From positions 310,001-374,000 of the forward strand of contig JASVEC010000019.1 of NCBI GenBank assembly GCA_030770535.1: 64,000 bases of DNA, in the 5' to 3' direction. Every line of letters starts with the position of its first letter. Position 1 is the first letter of the stretch. The position numbers were made by a program, and so were the translations under genes. The DNA is from Batkoa obscura. Its lineage: Eukaryota; Entomophthoromycota; Entomophthoromycetes; Entomophthorales; Batkoaceae. Under the pieces are notes generated by a model, which was not told where the DNA came from, searched no databases, and worked only from the letters and a program-made list of their open reading frames with translations. This document shows, piece after piece, positions 10,870 to 22,011 of this stretch.

Positions 10870-11807
10870 TCATAGCCTTAGTAAAAATTGAATCATTATT
10901 TTACCAAAACAATATTGATCTACATCTATTGTCTTTAATCTGTCTTCAATTTCATTCACTTGTTCTTTCTTAAAGATCCCTTTCTCAGCTCTTTTTTCGA
11001 CAATTAAGTGAACAATACTATGAGTAAATTCAGGATGTCCTTGTATAGCTAATATTTTATCCTTTAATAAATAGCCTTGAATACCACTTACTGAACTTTT
11101 AGCTAAAATTTGGAAGTCTGAGGGTATAGTTACTACATGATCCTAAATTAAGATTGATTAGATGCTAAATAAATTTCTTTCATAAATCAATTACTTGATG
11201 CATTTGGTGAATAATCTGAATAAAAAGTAGAAAAAAAGATTAATCATACAAAACTCTATTAGTAAAAATAGAATACTTACTAACTTATCTTCCTGAGTAT
11301 TGAAGCATCTTTTACCCTCTTCCGTTAACTCAATTGGAAGTGGACCTACCTAATAAAAAAGTTCCAATTTAAACCTTATACCATCTATATTTAAAATTAA
11401 AATATATTTACCTCCCATCCTAATGAATTCTTTTCAACAGCTTTATCATCAAACACTCTCGCTAATAGTTGATGACCAAAACAAATGCCTACCCATCTTT
11501 TATTTGGTTCTTCATCTAAACTCTTTTTACAAAACTGAATCAAATCCAATATCCAAGTTTCATTTAAATAAGCAGAATACGAAGAGCCAGTAATAATATA
11601 GCCTTTTAAATCATTATTGATTGATGGTAACTCGCCCAATTTTTGTATATAATAAGGAATGAGTTCAAGTTTGGCATTAGGTTTAAGCTGGGTTAATGAA
11701 AGTTGAAAATAATTCTGAAAAATTTTGGAATAATCACCATAGAGTGAGACAACTGATGGAACTGGGTCGTCACAAATTAATAATCCTATTTTGTAACTGA
11801 TAGACAT
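10870..11807 (-). CDS. class I glutamine amidotransferase-like protein (four exons)
   Basis: Exons by splice signals and frame: 11807-11412, 11349-11281, 11215-11195 and 11142-10870, all phase 0, giving 252 residues. The nucleophile elbow GICFGHQLLA (Cys at about residue 107) and the GHPEF His-Glu motif (about residue 197) form the class I GATase Cys-His-Glu triad. The seven-codon third exon completes the conserved IHQMHQDHV segment that precedes a V-x-x-x-P stretch, which strongly supports this splicing. Family members hydrolyse glutamine or gamma-glutamyl bonds. Stand-alone fungal proteins of this size resemble the GMP-synthase-like/gamma-glutamyl peptidase group rather than a biosynthetic fusion, and the true substrate cannot be read from the sequence. 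The gene is tail-to-tail with the RasGEF, about 155 bases away. Confidence 0.88.
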
Positions 11808-12359
11808 TTAATTGATGAGTTACTCTTTATATTATTATTATTATTGAAATGGTAGAATTTTAGAATAAAAGTAAATATTTAAAATTTCGAGATGAGTAAA
11901 ACAACTTGTGATGTCATTTCTGAAAAGAACCAATTAGATTTTAATATGAATTGTCATAAAAACTCATTATGTAGTTAAATAGGATCAATGGATAACAAGG
12001 ATATTAGATGGTAGAGAGGGTTATAAAGAAGGGATTTCAAATAACAGTAATAATAAAAAGAATTTATTAGTTGTTAAAAGAAGACAATGAATATTAAAGT
12101 TGGACTATTAATTTTCACCCAAGTCATTGAAAGTTGAAATTATTATACTTAGTTACTAATAATATTAAAATGAGATGGAAATAAATAACGTGACTACTTA
12201 AGTAGAATTTAAAAATTGAAACTTATAGGCCATGTTTTATAATGTTGGAATAGGTTATTAAATCAAATTAAATACTAAAAATGAAATAATTTTAAAAACT
12301 ATACTATTTAAATAAAATATCAAATAAATAGAAAGAACTTTGATTATTTTTACTATCAA

Positions 12360-12465
12360 AAATTAATAAACATAAAAATATATCCCCATAATATTTAAAT
12401 ATGTAACTTCAATTTAAGAATTTTGTTAGTAAAATTCTTAAACATAAAAATACATCCTCATATAG
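12360..12465 (-). mobile_element. MITE-like element, two partial right ends
   Basis: Two broken copies side by side. Both keep only the AAACATAAAAATA(C/T)ATCC end. The core is missing. Confidence 0.5.
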
Positions 12466-12528
12466 TTTTTTCGAAAAATTTACTAGCAATTTTTACTAAA
12501 ATTTATTTTCGATGAAAAAATTATTTTT

Positions 12529-12618
12529 GGCTTCCTGAGGGATTCGAACCCGCATCTTAGGAGGTTATATCAAATATGATTGGAAGGACCCATGTACTAC
12601 CAGTTGTACTAAGGAAGC
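12529..12618 (-). tRNA. intron-containing tRNA, anticodon uncertain (UCC-Gly or CCA-Trp)
   Basis: On the minus strand the 90 bases fold with a perfect 7-bp acceptor stem (GCTTCCT with AGGAAGC), a D arm GTAC/GTAC around AACTGGTA, and a T arm containing GGTTCGAATCC. Internal promoter boxes are good: A box TAGTACAACTGG and B box GGTTCGAATCC. The length exceeds a normal tRNA by about 17 bases, placed in the anticodon region, as for a nuclear tRNA intron. The loop CTTCCAA gives UCC (Gly) with T33 and a purine at 37; shifting by one gives CCA (Trp). The 3' anticodon stem pairs imperfectly in either reading, and the discriminator base is C, which is unusual for both. A pseudo-tRNA is possible. Confidence 0.7.
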
Positions 12619-12714
12619 TATTTTACTAGATATACTTTAGGATTATATTTAAATAAATGTACTTGCAATTTTTTACTAGCAACTAGCTTTGTAGCTTTTT
12701 GTAAAAGCAAAAGT

Positions 12715-12825
12715 AAATGGGGATTGCATTTTGTATTTAAGAGTTTTACTAGCAATTTTTCCGTTTAAATACCACTTAAAAGGGGGAAAAAGCAATGAAG
12801 TAGAAAATCACCTCCAAATATTGAA
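12715..12825 (+). mobile_element. MITE-like element, degraded copy
   Basis: ATGGGGATTGCATTTTG start, TTTTACTAGCAATTTTTCCG middle, weak right end. More diverged than most copies. Confidence 0.5.
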
Positions 12826-13051
12826 AATTGCATATTTGTATATTGTAATAATACTAATATAAAAATTAAGCTAATTTTATACAAATTAATAAAAAAGGAC
12901 AAATATTAAAAATAAATTGGAGATGTCTAAATTAGTTTCATTTTTTTATCCAATTTTAACTATTTTGCATTTTAAAAACTTCACTTAAAATTCTGTAGAA
13001 ATAATTTTTTTATTAAAAAGCATAAATACCCAGACACAGTTCTAAATTACT

Positions 13052-13156
13052 ATATGGGGATGTATTTTTGTGTTTAAGAATCTTACTAACAATTTTTCCG
13101 CTAAATAGTGTTCGAAAATGGAAAAAATAATGAAGTCAAAAAAAACACTCCCATAT
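13052..13156 (+). mobile_element. MITE-like element, well preserved
   Basis: Starts ATATGGGGATGTATTTTTGT and ends AACACTCCCATAT. One of the best copies for defining the family. Confidence 0.8.
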
Positions 13157-13352
13157 TATAGTTTATACTGTAAGTTGATTGAGTTTCTACTAGAACTTAA
13201 ATACATATTCTTATAAAGCCTCATTGAGAAATATTTATTATTGACTGCTTTATAACCAACATTGCAGATTTACTATCAAATAAGTAAACTATTTTAATGT
13301 TATAATTATATTATTAATATATTACTGAGTTAATAAATAGCTGCATGCGAGG

Positions 13353-13814
13353 TGTGAAACCTGGTACTCAGTGATTGGAGTCAATAACAGCTATTACCTG
13401 GTTGAATACACTGTAAGTCGAAAGGTCTTAGTTTATGTGACTAAGATAGACTTGAATTATGAAGAACATCATGTAATAGGCTATGGACTATATAAGACAA
13501 ATAGAATAAACAATGTTGATGTAAAATCTACGTAGAATATTATCAAGAAAACTTAGTGGCTTTATTAAATGTTTGAGATATCAGGGAATAATTCAATTAA
13601 AAAGCCTAGAGCTATTATGTTTTAGAATCTCTTTTGTACTCCGACAAGTATCGATATCAAAAGAAGAGGATAATATTCTTTGGGATGAAGTTAAAAATTC
13701 TCATAAAAAATCAAAATAAGGACATGGGATTGATTGTTTCTGAACTCGAGAACACAACAACTTAAGTGATTATTATGCTATAATCAATCATAGAGCTGAC
13801 AAAGCTATATTTCA
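13353..13814 (+). repeat. 462-bp LTR-like repeat, copy A (solo)
   Basis: Begins TGTGAAACCTGGTACTCAGTG and ends TATATTTCA. A second copy of exactly the same length lies at 45019-45480. TG...CA ends, identical length and high similarity fit a solo LTR of an LTR retrotransposon. No linked internal region is convincing. Divergence from the other copy (about one difference in eight over the first 75 positions) suggests an old insertion. Confidence 0.55.
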
Positions 13815-13981
13815 GAGAGGGAGTGGTTAGCCCCAAAACTATAATTAATCATCCCTATATGGTACAAGTAATATAATAATAGTTTTTAAATATTATTACA
13901 ATCACTTGCTCTTTGACTATATATTAACTTACCTATTAATAACTTAAGTAATATTAACATTTAACAATTGATTTCTATCAT

Positions 13982-14860
13982 TTAACAAACTACTTAGTAA
14001 ACATCGAAATTTTTAAATTCTCTGTTATTTTCGTAAGATAAGCTGGGATTGATCTTTTAATTTTTCTATTTTCTATAGACTCTATAACTCTAATTGGAAC
14101 TATATTGCTTTTTTTTGATGTATCAGATACTGGATAACAATGTAGTTTATTGTTACGTTTAATAAAATGTAAATACTTTTTAATGCCTCATATTTTTATC
14201 ATTTTTTTTGTATTTTTGTTTCTTTCATAGTTTTTAAAAATTATAACTGTTTTTGTATTATTAACAGTCGAGTTATTAATTTTATTGTTCACAAATGAAA
14301 GTCTCAAATCTTGAAATTAATTGATTGATATATTCTATTTTACTTAATGCTTTAAAACTACTTTTTCATTGTGAAAGATTTCCAAAATGTCTATCAACTA
14401 TGCTTTTTCCATGATGATCAGCAAAAAAATTAAGATCAGTATTTAGACTATTATTTGGGGATGATTTTTTTGATTTCATTACTTTTTCCACCTTTTAAGC
14501 GCTATTTAAGCGGAAAATTTGTTAGTAAAATTCTTAAATACAAAAATATATCTTCATTTATTTATTAATTTTTTTAAATATATAACGTAGAAACTCTTGA
14601 GATTTAAAATGATTTCCTGTATCTGTCTATATATTAATTTTTGTAAACCTTTTAAATAAAAGCTCTATAGAGATTAAATCAATTAAACAATCTCCTGCAT
14701 ATACTGAGTCATGATTTAGTATTTCAGATAAATAATCAAAATAAAATTCTGTCTATTGTTTTATCATCTCTCAAATATAAAACACCAAAACCTAATACTT
14801 ATATGGCTTGTTTATTATAATGATCTAAATTTACTGAATCTGGTCTTGTTCCTATTTCCA
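13982..14860 (-). pseudogene. decayed transposase-like coding relic
   Basis: On the minus strand, broken reading frames carry recognisable pieces of a DDE-type transposase or integrase. One piece reads TDTGNHFKSQEFL, a second-aspartate type motif. Another reads HHGKSIVDRHFGNLS, the HGK-x-x-x-D-x-HFG pattern seen near the third acidic residue of some eukaryotic DNA transposases. A 61-codon open tail with basic and Ile/Lys-rich composition follows. The relic is interrupted by a short-element copy at 14453-14559 and has several breaks. Which superfamily it belongs to cannot be settled by eye. The HGK/HFG motif argues against a retroviral-type integrase, although an LTR-like repeat lies 170 bases away. 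Confidence 0.4.
14453..14559 (-). mobile_element. MITE-like element nested in transposase relic
   Basis: TTTGGGGATGA start, TTTTAAGCGCTATTTAAGCGG core, ATATATCTTCATTTA end. Coding similarity of the relic continues on both sides. Confidence 0.65.
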
Positions 14861-14963
14861 TACGGGGATGTTTCTTTTGGCTTCATTATTTTTTCTATCT
14901 TTCAAGCGCTATTTGAGTGGAAAATTTATTAGCAAAGTTCTCAAACACAAAAATACATCCCCA
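14860..14963 (-). mobile_element. MITE-like element
   Basis: Starts ATACGGGGATG, ends ATACATCCCCATAT. Lies between the transposase relic and the P450 pseudogene. Confidence 0.75.
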
Positions 14964-15080
14964 TATAGTTATCAAATATTATCAAAAATGTTTTTAAAGA
15001 AATGTTTAGATAGTTTAATAAGATATTCAAAATGAAATGGTCAAGTGAAGTTATAAGAATGAAAGTAGGTTAGCTTAAAC

Positions 15081-16771
15081 TTAAGTATACCAAAGTAATG
15101 TAAAGTCCAGCTTAAGATCTTTAGGACTAGAAATACCAAGGGATGGAAGGATAGGATAATCGCGATGGATAGAGTCTGAAGGTAAATCGACTTTAAAAGT
15201 TAATAATAACAATATTAAAAATATTTTTTGTTCCAAAATAGAAAACTGATTTCCAGTATACATACGTGGTCTGATACTAAATCCAATCATGTCTTTGGTT
15301 AATTTTTTGTTAATTTGAATCTCTCCATTTTCATTTAGGACCAAAAATCGATCCAGATTAAACTCTTTTGGATTCTTGAATTTCTTTTCATCATTCATTG
15401 CTAATGCAAAATTCAATAGCAATGGCTGTCCTTTTTTAAATTGAATTTCATTATTAAAACAATAGTCTTCAGCTACTTTTCTAGTTATTATAGTCGCTAC
15501 TGGTGTAATTCTCATCCCTTCACTAATAACTGCTTCAAAATAGATTATTTTATTTAATTCTTCATGAGTTATTTTTATATCTTCATTAATGTTTTTTGCT
15601 TTTACTCCTAAAACGTGAATAATTTCATCTCTTAATCTATTTTGAATATCCTAAATAATGAAATTAAATATTTAGAAATAACAGATTTAAATTATAATGA
15701 TACTTGATTTTTCGATAGAAAGTATAAAAGACATGATAAGGTATGAGCGGTAGTGTTATGTCCGGCAATAAAAAGTAAAATTACGTCACTCTAAATAATT
15801 AAATTGTATTATTTATATAGTAAATTTTCAACTTACAGTAATTTCTTCATCAGTTAAGCCATTAAATGTACTATGATCATTATCTGAAGACTGAATCAAC
15901 ATAGTTAATAAACTTAATTTAACATTATCGATACCGCATTTCTTAATTTACTCTCTTTTTTCATTAATTAAATTCTCAACTAATTGATAAAACGATCAGT
16001 ATCTTTCTTTAATTGAATTACCGACGGAATAGGTAAGCTATGTAAGAAAGGAAACAGTAAAAACCATACATTATTTATACCTTCAATAAATTTGATGTAA
16101 AGTGACACTATTTCACAATTTTCATCTTCAATTGAATTAGTCAACATGAAAAATAGATAAACCCAAACTATCTAAAGTGGAATTCTTCAATACATCAATC
16201 AACTTAAAGTTATTCTCATCCTTTTTCATATAGTTTATCATTTTAAAACCGGCTTTAATAAATATATTAATATCCCGGCCTCTTTTAAACGCTGGGTTAA
16301 TAACTCTTTTATGTCTTTTCCACTCCTCACCATCCACAACAGCAATGTTTTGGTCCAAAGATACAATTCGTTTAAATTGTTTAAATTGGTTGAGTTTAAT
16401 GAAATTATCACTATCCATCAATATAGTTTTAATTGTATCTAAATCAGAAACCATTATAAACCATGTCCCTAACCAAAACTTAATGTGTTTATTTATTTGA
16501 AATAAAGGTATGAATAACTCTTTCTCTTTTATATCTAATGGTGTTTGTTTTATAGTGTGATAAATAAACTTAAATATACTAGTGGATGGCAAACTATCAT
16601 TTGGATCTTTTTGTTTTTTGATGAAAATATATGGGGATGTATTTTTGTGTTTAAGAATTTTACTAACAAATTTTCCGCTTAAAAGGTGGAAAAAGTAATG
16701 AAATCAAAAAAATCATCCCCATATGTTGATACTATTAGTACTAAAAATATTGTCAAGATATAATGAAGCAT
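15081..16771 (-). pseudogene. cytochrome P450 pseudogene
   Basis: The minus strand encodes most of a P450. A hydrophobic N-terminal anchor (MLHYILTIFLVLIVSTY, from 16771) is followed by a short-element insertion. Then come DPNDSLPSTS, the C-helix WKRHKRVINPAF, the I-helix AGHNTT, the K-helix E-x-x-R as SEGMR, and the FNLDRFL (PERF-like) motif. Introns interrupt the I-helix region. It looks dead for three reasons. The heme-ligand Cys is replaced by Tyr in the FSIRPRMYTGNQF segment. A frame change plus an in-frame TAA lies at about 15950-15995. And the anchor is separated from the body by the element at 16629-16724. The family is unassigned beyond a fungal microsomal P450. Confidence 0.85.
16629..16724 (+). 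mobile_element. MITE-like element inserted in P450
   Basis: Starts ATATGGGGATGTATTTTTGT and ends TCATCCCCATAT. It sits between the P450 membrane anchor and the Pro-containing hinge region. It is slightly short because the core lacks one AAATAGCGCTT block. Confidence 0.8.
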
Positions 16772-19700
16772 CTTTTTTATTCTTGTCTATAATATTCCCT
16801 ACCTATTTATACTTTTTTTCTGCTTAATTCATAGCATCAGGCTCCGTCATTTATATTTTATAGTGTTAGTATTTATAAAATATAAGTTGACCCGACCATC
16901 AAAACCTCAGTCTTTTTATTGTTCCATTGAATTATCTAAATCAATCATAATTTCGCCTTACATATGCTTTAAAAATAATGCACCTAATTTTTAATTAAAC
17001 TCCATTCAGAGGGTTTCTATTTGATTACTATAGTTAAAACGAGGAAATTCCCCAATGATATTTGAACATGCCTTAGGTTACAAATCCAAGAAAAAGGTAA
17101 GCCCAAAATCATAACCAAAAGCTTTTCAATTTGAGTTGGCTTAAATATAGGATTTATAAGATTACTTTGTAAGTAATCTTCCTTTTATAAGTAAAAAAAA
17201 GAAGGCTATTGGCTGCAATAGCAAACATCTCTTATATCTAAAAACAATACTATTCATATAAAAAACTTGACTGTAGCAGTTTTACACCCTTGATAACCTG
17301 GATTTGCCCAAAGAAGGGGACTACCTTAGAAATAACTTCATATAGTATACCGATATCGGAAAAAACTCTAAATAGACCAACTCATGTAATTATTTAATGG
17401 CTATGCTCTAACTAACTATAATAGTATACAACCTCTTGTTAATATAGTTTTATTATATTAAGCTATTTAACTTAATTGATTTTATTATTAAATCAATAGA
17501 TTCGAATCATTAATGTTTTAAAATAAGACGTTTATTAGTATTATAAAATTTAATAATACTTTATAAATAGCTAGGGTTTTAAATATTAATGAATTTTAAC
17601 TTCTATTATTGAATATATTTAAATAAACCAATACTATGAAAAAGCCATTAAATTTCAAATTAGTATTTATTATGCTTTAATAAAATATCTTTCAAGTTGT
17701 ATTAATTATATCCAGTTATATTCAATTACAAAATAATATTAAAAAAATGTTAAAATAATAAATTTAAGTGTTTTTTTAGCTTCATCATCTTTCCCATCTT
17801 TTAAGCACTATTGAGTGGAAAAGCTGTTAGTAAAATTCTTAAAATAAAAACACATCCCCAGATCTATAACTTTGATTTATTTATTTGTACCTTCATGTCA
17901 ATTTATCTAAAGTATAAAACAGGTTTTTAATATTAAATAATACACACACATGTTTCTTGCTTAAAAATAGTCAATAGCATAGCTGCATATAAGTAGATAA
18001 AATGGTAGAGTAAAAAAGTATTTCTATACTTTTACTATGAACCGCTACTCCATCCCTAAATTAACCTTTACAAAAAAACATGCTCCTGCGGAGTACAGGC
18101 TATCTCAACTGATTTCTGGGACTCTAAAATTAGAACTGCTTCTTTTTACTCAATAAATTCTCATTTAGTAACCTCCTTCCATCTAAATGACCTCTTATCT
18201 GAACTGTTTACTGTTACTTTTATGTAGTCTTTTAAAAACAAAAACACTTCAGTAGTTTTATTTTCAAGACAATTTCAATAGAAGCAATTACATATACATA
18301 TACTAAATATATCACAATATCTTTATCAAACACTTGGAACAATTTATTAATACAACTCTTAGTAAATTAATTCTGAAAAGATCTAATAATAATAATTCAA
18401 AGACAATTATTATTAAAAAACGAGACACTATATTTTTAATGAGATATTTGAAATTTTGGGTTAGATGAATAATTTTTCAGATTATTTTCAATTACTAATG
18501 ATATACCTTTAGTATAAAAATAAAAATAAAAATAAAAATAAAAATAAAAGTAAATATCGTTTTTTTACTAAAAGCTTGATTAAGTTTACAAATTACCACT
18601 TTTAAAGCTAATTACTCTATAAAAGGTTAAAAAGTAATTGTCAAAAGGTTATTAAATTAAATTTCCTTTCCTCCTGTTTTGGGATATTTTTTAAATTTTA
18701 ATAAACTAGTGCCAAATCGGAGTTAATATAGCTATATCTATCTATTCAAAGCTAACGTTTTGTATTATTTTATATTATACGAACTAGTAATGAATTAAAA
18801 GACTTTTACATACTATCTTTTGTATTATAGGAGAGATTTCAAGTGTATTTTATTGACTATTAAAATTATTAATTACTTTACCTCAAAGCTATTAATCAAA
18901 AGCTACAATATTGAGTTTAAAAAGTATGACATTTAAACATAAATAGTCTAAAATCAGGTACACAGAAATAAATTCTACAAAAAGAAAGACCTATTCATGA
19001 TAACAGTTTTAACTACAACTTATAGCAATTTGTCACTAAACTAATTTACTAAATAAATAAACATCATAATTTGTTGATAATATACAATTATATTAATGGG
19101 TATCAAAAATGAAAAAATTAGATTATTCATGGCGTTAAAGTTTCAAATTTGGAAAATAAACTTTAGAGCATAAAATTACTTAGTGCCTTCACGTTAATGT
19201 TCCCTCCTTCCTTTTTGTTAAGGGAACATTTTTTATTTGGCTTCTCCTTTCCAAAACTACCGATACTCTCCCGGTTCCTTTTAACTAAATAAAAACATAA
19301 AGTCTTCGGGTCTTAAGTTAGAAAATAATATTTTTTAATACCTTAAATTGAATTTAATGATTTGGTGTCAGCCAAGTAAATTTAAAGGTAAATTTTGTTT
19401 GCTGAGCTAAAATTCTCAATTATTTTTATTGCCAGATAAATCTATTTATAGTATTAATTCTATTAATTTTTTCTTGGCAATCCTAATAGAAGGAAGCAAG
19501 TCTAAATTTTGCCTATAAATTGTTCAAAGAGTTTACTTGTATTCTTCTATTTGACCGTTTAATATTTTATTCGAATAATTCTTTTCATTGTCAAAGTTTG
19601 GTAAACTATTATTGGACAAGAGACAACTATGGAAGAGCTAGGCTATTTGTTTGGAGTCTAAGGCATTAAAATGACCCATCAATTAGATCATTTTATAGTA

Positions 19701-19871
19701 AAGAATATCAAAAAATTACTAACCACCTAAAAATAGATAAGCAAAACTAAAAGCTATAAAAAGAAGAGAAAGAGAATGGGAGTTACACAATTATAAAAAA
19801 GTTAACGGAAAATCAAAAAATCAAGTTGATTATTGAGTTTTAACTAATTGCTCTTTTTATTTTATTTATTA
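16772..19871. other. 3.1-kb intergenic region
   Basis: No intact gene seen. Contains one short element (17763-17864), a 10-bp/3-base-loop palindrome at 17158-17180 (AAGATTACTT with AAGTAATCTT), an (AAAAATA)n tract at about 18510-18550, and an ATGTTCCC/GGGAACAT hairpin at about 19198-19230. A 50-codon open stretch on plus at about 18070-18228 (CSCGVQAISTDFWDSK at its start) might be a remnant of a cysteine-cluster (KDZ-type) transposase, but this is weak. Confidence 0.5.
17763..17864 (-). mobile_element. MITE-like element
   Basis: Left end degraded. Core TCTTTTAAGCACTATTGAGTGG and right end ACACATCCCCAGAT are clear. Confidence 0.65.
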
Positions 19872-21197
19872 ATGTATTTCAATTTCTGTATCTTATTGTT
19901 TCTGTCATGTTCACTACATGTGTTTTCAAAATGTTTCCAACATCCTAAACCTACTGAAAAAGGCTTCATGACAGAAGTGCCTTGTGAGTACGAAGAAGCA
20001 GACTTGAAACAACCCAATAAACAAAGGCTTGTAGGAAATTCAGATTTGAAAACAAATGGAACTGACCCAAATAATATGTTTCAAATATCTTTATCATGTC
20101 AATTAGATTCAACTACTTGCGGAAACGTAAAACAAACATTCGAGACGGCTACTTCTTATCTTTCAAATATTATTAAGTTCAAATCCCCAGTTACTGTTCA
20201 AGCTTCTTTTTATTCTTTCTGTAGAACAAATGGTGATTGTGCAACTTCTCAGATTACTTTAGGCCAAGCAGCTGCTGCAAGAAGTGTGGCTTTAAAAGAT
20301 GATGATGGGCAAGAAAGGCTGTATCCTCAAGCTTTAGTGAAACAAATGAAATTGTCTCCAATGCCACGTATATCATCCTTTGATATTATAGCAGAATTTA
20401 ACTCAGATGCCAGCTTTTGGTTTGGTTCAGGTCCACTTTCAAAGAATCAAGTTGATTTTTTACTAGTCGTATCTCATGAGTTGGTTCATGGATTAGGATT
20501 TGCATCTGCATATTCAGACTACTTTAGTGATGGTAATCCACAAGTTTTAACACCGAATCCAGAAGTTGGGCGTAGTAGTTCAGGGCAGCTTGCGTTAACT
20601 GGATTCTACGAGAATGTATTTGATAGATATGTAAGTATATTGGGTACTGGACAAACATTTTCAAATTATACTCAGCAAATAAACCAATTTGCGTCTACGA
20701 AATCCTTATATAAAACCTCAGATGATTTAGCTAATGCTTTTGTAAACTCAGATCAATATAGTGTGGGTCAAAAATTATTAAGTATAGCGTCAACAGCAAA
20801 TACCCTTGGTTTTCAATTAGGCAAGGAAGTATCCACTGCTTCAAATGGTATACTGCAATTAGAAACTAGTCTAAAACCATTTGCTATTGGTTCTTCAATA
20901 TCACATGTATCTAAAAGTGCTTATAGTAATACTGAAGAGTTTTTAATGAGATATGAGTTAGCACCAGGAGTTTCATTAAATTCAGAAGTTTCATCATTAG
21001 GAACTTGGGGATCCGAACCCTATGGACCAGGATTGGTTGCAGTGTTAAGTAAGATGGGATATCCAACTAATGATAATCCCAATCCTATTGTGAAAGCACA
21101 AAACCCATCTGGTAGCATAAGCTTGTTTACTCAAAGTAACAGTTGTATTACACTTTTAATTTCTACCATACTAGCGCTTTGGACATGGATTGTATAA
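19872..21197 (+). CDS. secreted, GPI-anchored zinc metalloprotease-like protein
   Basis: The ATG at 19872 gives 441 residues; upstream in-frame codons contain no ATG. It opens with a hydrophobic signal peptide (MYFNFCILLFLSCSLHVFS). The mature part has paired cysteines, and SHELVHGLGFASAY at about 201-214 contains the zinc-binding H-E-x-x-H followed by G-x-G-F, as in metzincin-like peptidases. A third His ligand is not obvious at the usual spacing. The end, SNSCITLLISTILALWTWIV, is a hydrophobic tail after small residues, as in a GPI-attachment signal. It is likely a wall- or membrane-tethered protease. It shares the segment GTWGSEPYGPGLVAVLSKMG with no family I can name. A leishmanolysin-like assignment would be only structural analogy. 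Single exon. Confidence 0.7.
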   Translation: MYFNFCILLFLSCSLHVFSKCFQHPKPTEKGFMTEVPCEYEEADLKQPNKQRLVGNSDLKTNGTDPNNMFQISLSCQLDSTTCGNVKQTFETATSYLSNIIKFKSPVTVQASFYSFCRTNGDCATSQITLGQAAAARSVALKDDDGQERLYPQALVKQMKLSPMPRISSFDIIAEFNSDASFWFGSGPLSKNQVDFLLVVSHELVHGLGFASAYSDYFSDGNPQVLTPNPEVGRSSSGQLALTGFYENVFDRYVSILGTGQTFSNYTQQINQFASTKSLYKTSDDLANAFVNSDQYSVGQKLLSIASTANTLGFQLGKEVSTASNGILQLETSLKPFAIGSSISHVSKSAYSNTEEFLMRYELAPGVSLNSEVSSLGTWGSEPYGPGLVAVLSKMGYPTNDNPNPIVKAQNPSGSISLFTQSNSCITLLISTILALWTWIV

Positions 21198-21630
21198 AAG
21201 TATAAATTGAAGTAACATTACTAATAGTTAATTGGAAATATAATAGATATCAAATAATCTTATATTTTCTAATGAAATGTAACAAGTTTTTATTATAAAA
21301 TTCCTTTTTATTTAATTGTAATTTAACTTATTAAAAATAAAAGCAAAGTTTATATTAATTGTATTTTAACCTATTTACTTAGTAAAAAAATTTGCTAAAT
21401 TAGTATAATACTGTTATTTTAAATAATAATACTAATTTTATAATTCGATTTTAGTTTAATTTAATTTTAATTTTAAATTTTTTGGGAAAGTTGCATAAAT
21501 ATCCTCCTAATTATTTAATAATAATGATGGGGCAACAAAAAGCTTAACACGAATTTAATATTTAAAGTATAAAAGGAATATTGGATATTGTACCAAGCAA
21601 GATGCGTTCAAATCGCAAATTAAGAAAAAC

Positions 21631-21774
21631 ATGGACCTTAAAACACTAGTTGACAAGTATCTAAAGCAGATAACAGAGTTTAAAAGTCATTACAACAATG
21701 CCATTTTGGTAAAGAAAGAGAAAGATAATTATTCTTTTTATATTTATACCAATATGAGTTATTATTATTTATAG
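21631..21774 (+). CDS. possible short ORF, unknown
   Basis: A 47-residue ORF beginning MDLKTLVDKYLKQITEFKSH. It is helical and charged at first, then Tyr-rich. A GTAAAG donor-like site after about 27 codons hints that only the first part could be an exon, but no partner exon was found. It may be a gene relic or chance. Confidence 0.15.
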   Translation: MDLKTLVDKYLKQITEFKSHYNNAILVKKEKDNYSFYIYTNMSYYYL

Positions 21775-21802
21775 AGTACAGCCTAAATAAAATAAATTAT
21801 TC

Positions 21803-21909
21803 ATATGGGGCTGTTTTTTTTGGCTTCACTACTTTTTCCATCTTTTAAGCGTTATTTGGGTGGAAAAATTGTTAGTAAAATTCTTAAATACAGAAATACA
21901 TCCCCATAT
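21803..21909 (-). mobile_element. MITE-like element
   Basis: ATATGGGGCTG start, core CTTTTAAGCGTTATTTGGGTGG, ATACATCCCCATAT end. TA on both sides. Confidence 0.8.
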
Positions 21910-22011
21910 TTTTCTAAAAGCAAAGTAAATTTCTCAGAAAAACGTTTTTAGGATTCAACAAGCTCAAAGACCTATGTTCATAAATATATCGAATGGAGAG
22001 CAAATATCAAG

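Larger units (their letters stand above)
11808..13981. other. intergenic region with tRNA and repeats
   Basis: Apart from the tRNA, short-element copies and the LTR-like repeat listed separately, no gene is visible. Two partial short-element ends lie at about 12360-12395 and 12412-12465, the second ending ACATCCTCATAT. Confidence 0.6.

Noticed and set aside
17158-17180. 10-bp palindrome with 3-base loop as a possible terminator or ncRNA
   Set aside because: Eukaryotic context, no neighbouring gene, and palindromes of this size are common in such AT-rich DNA.
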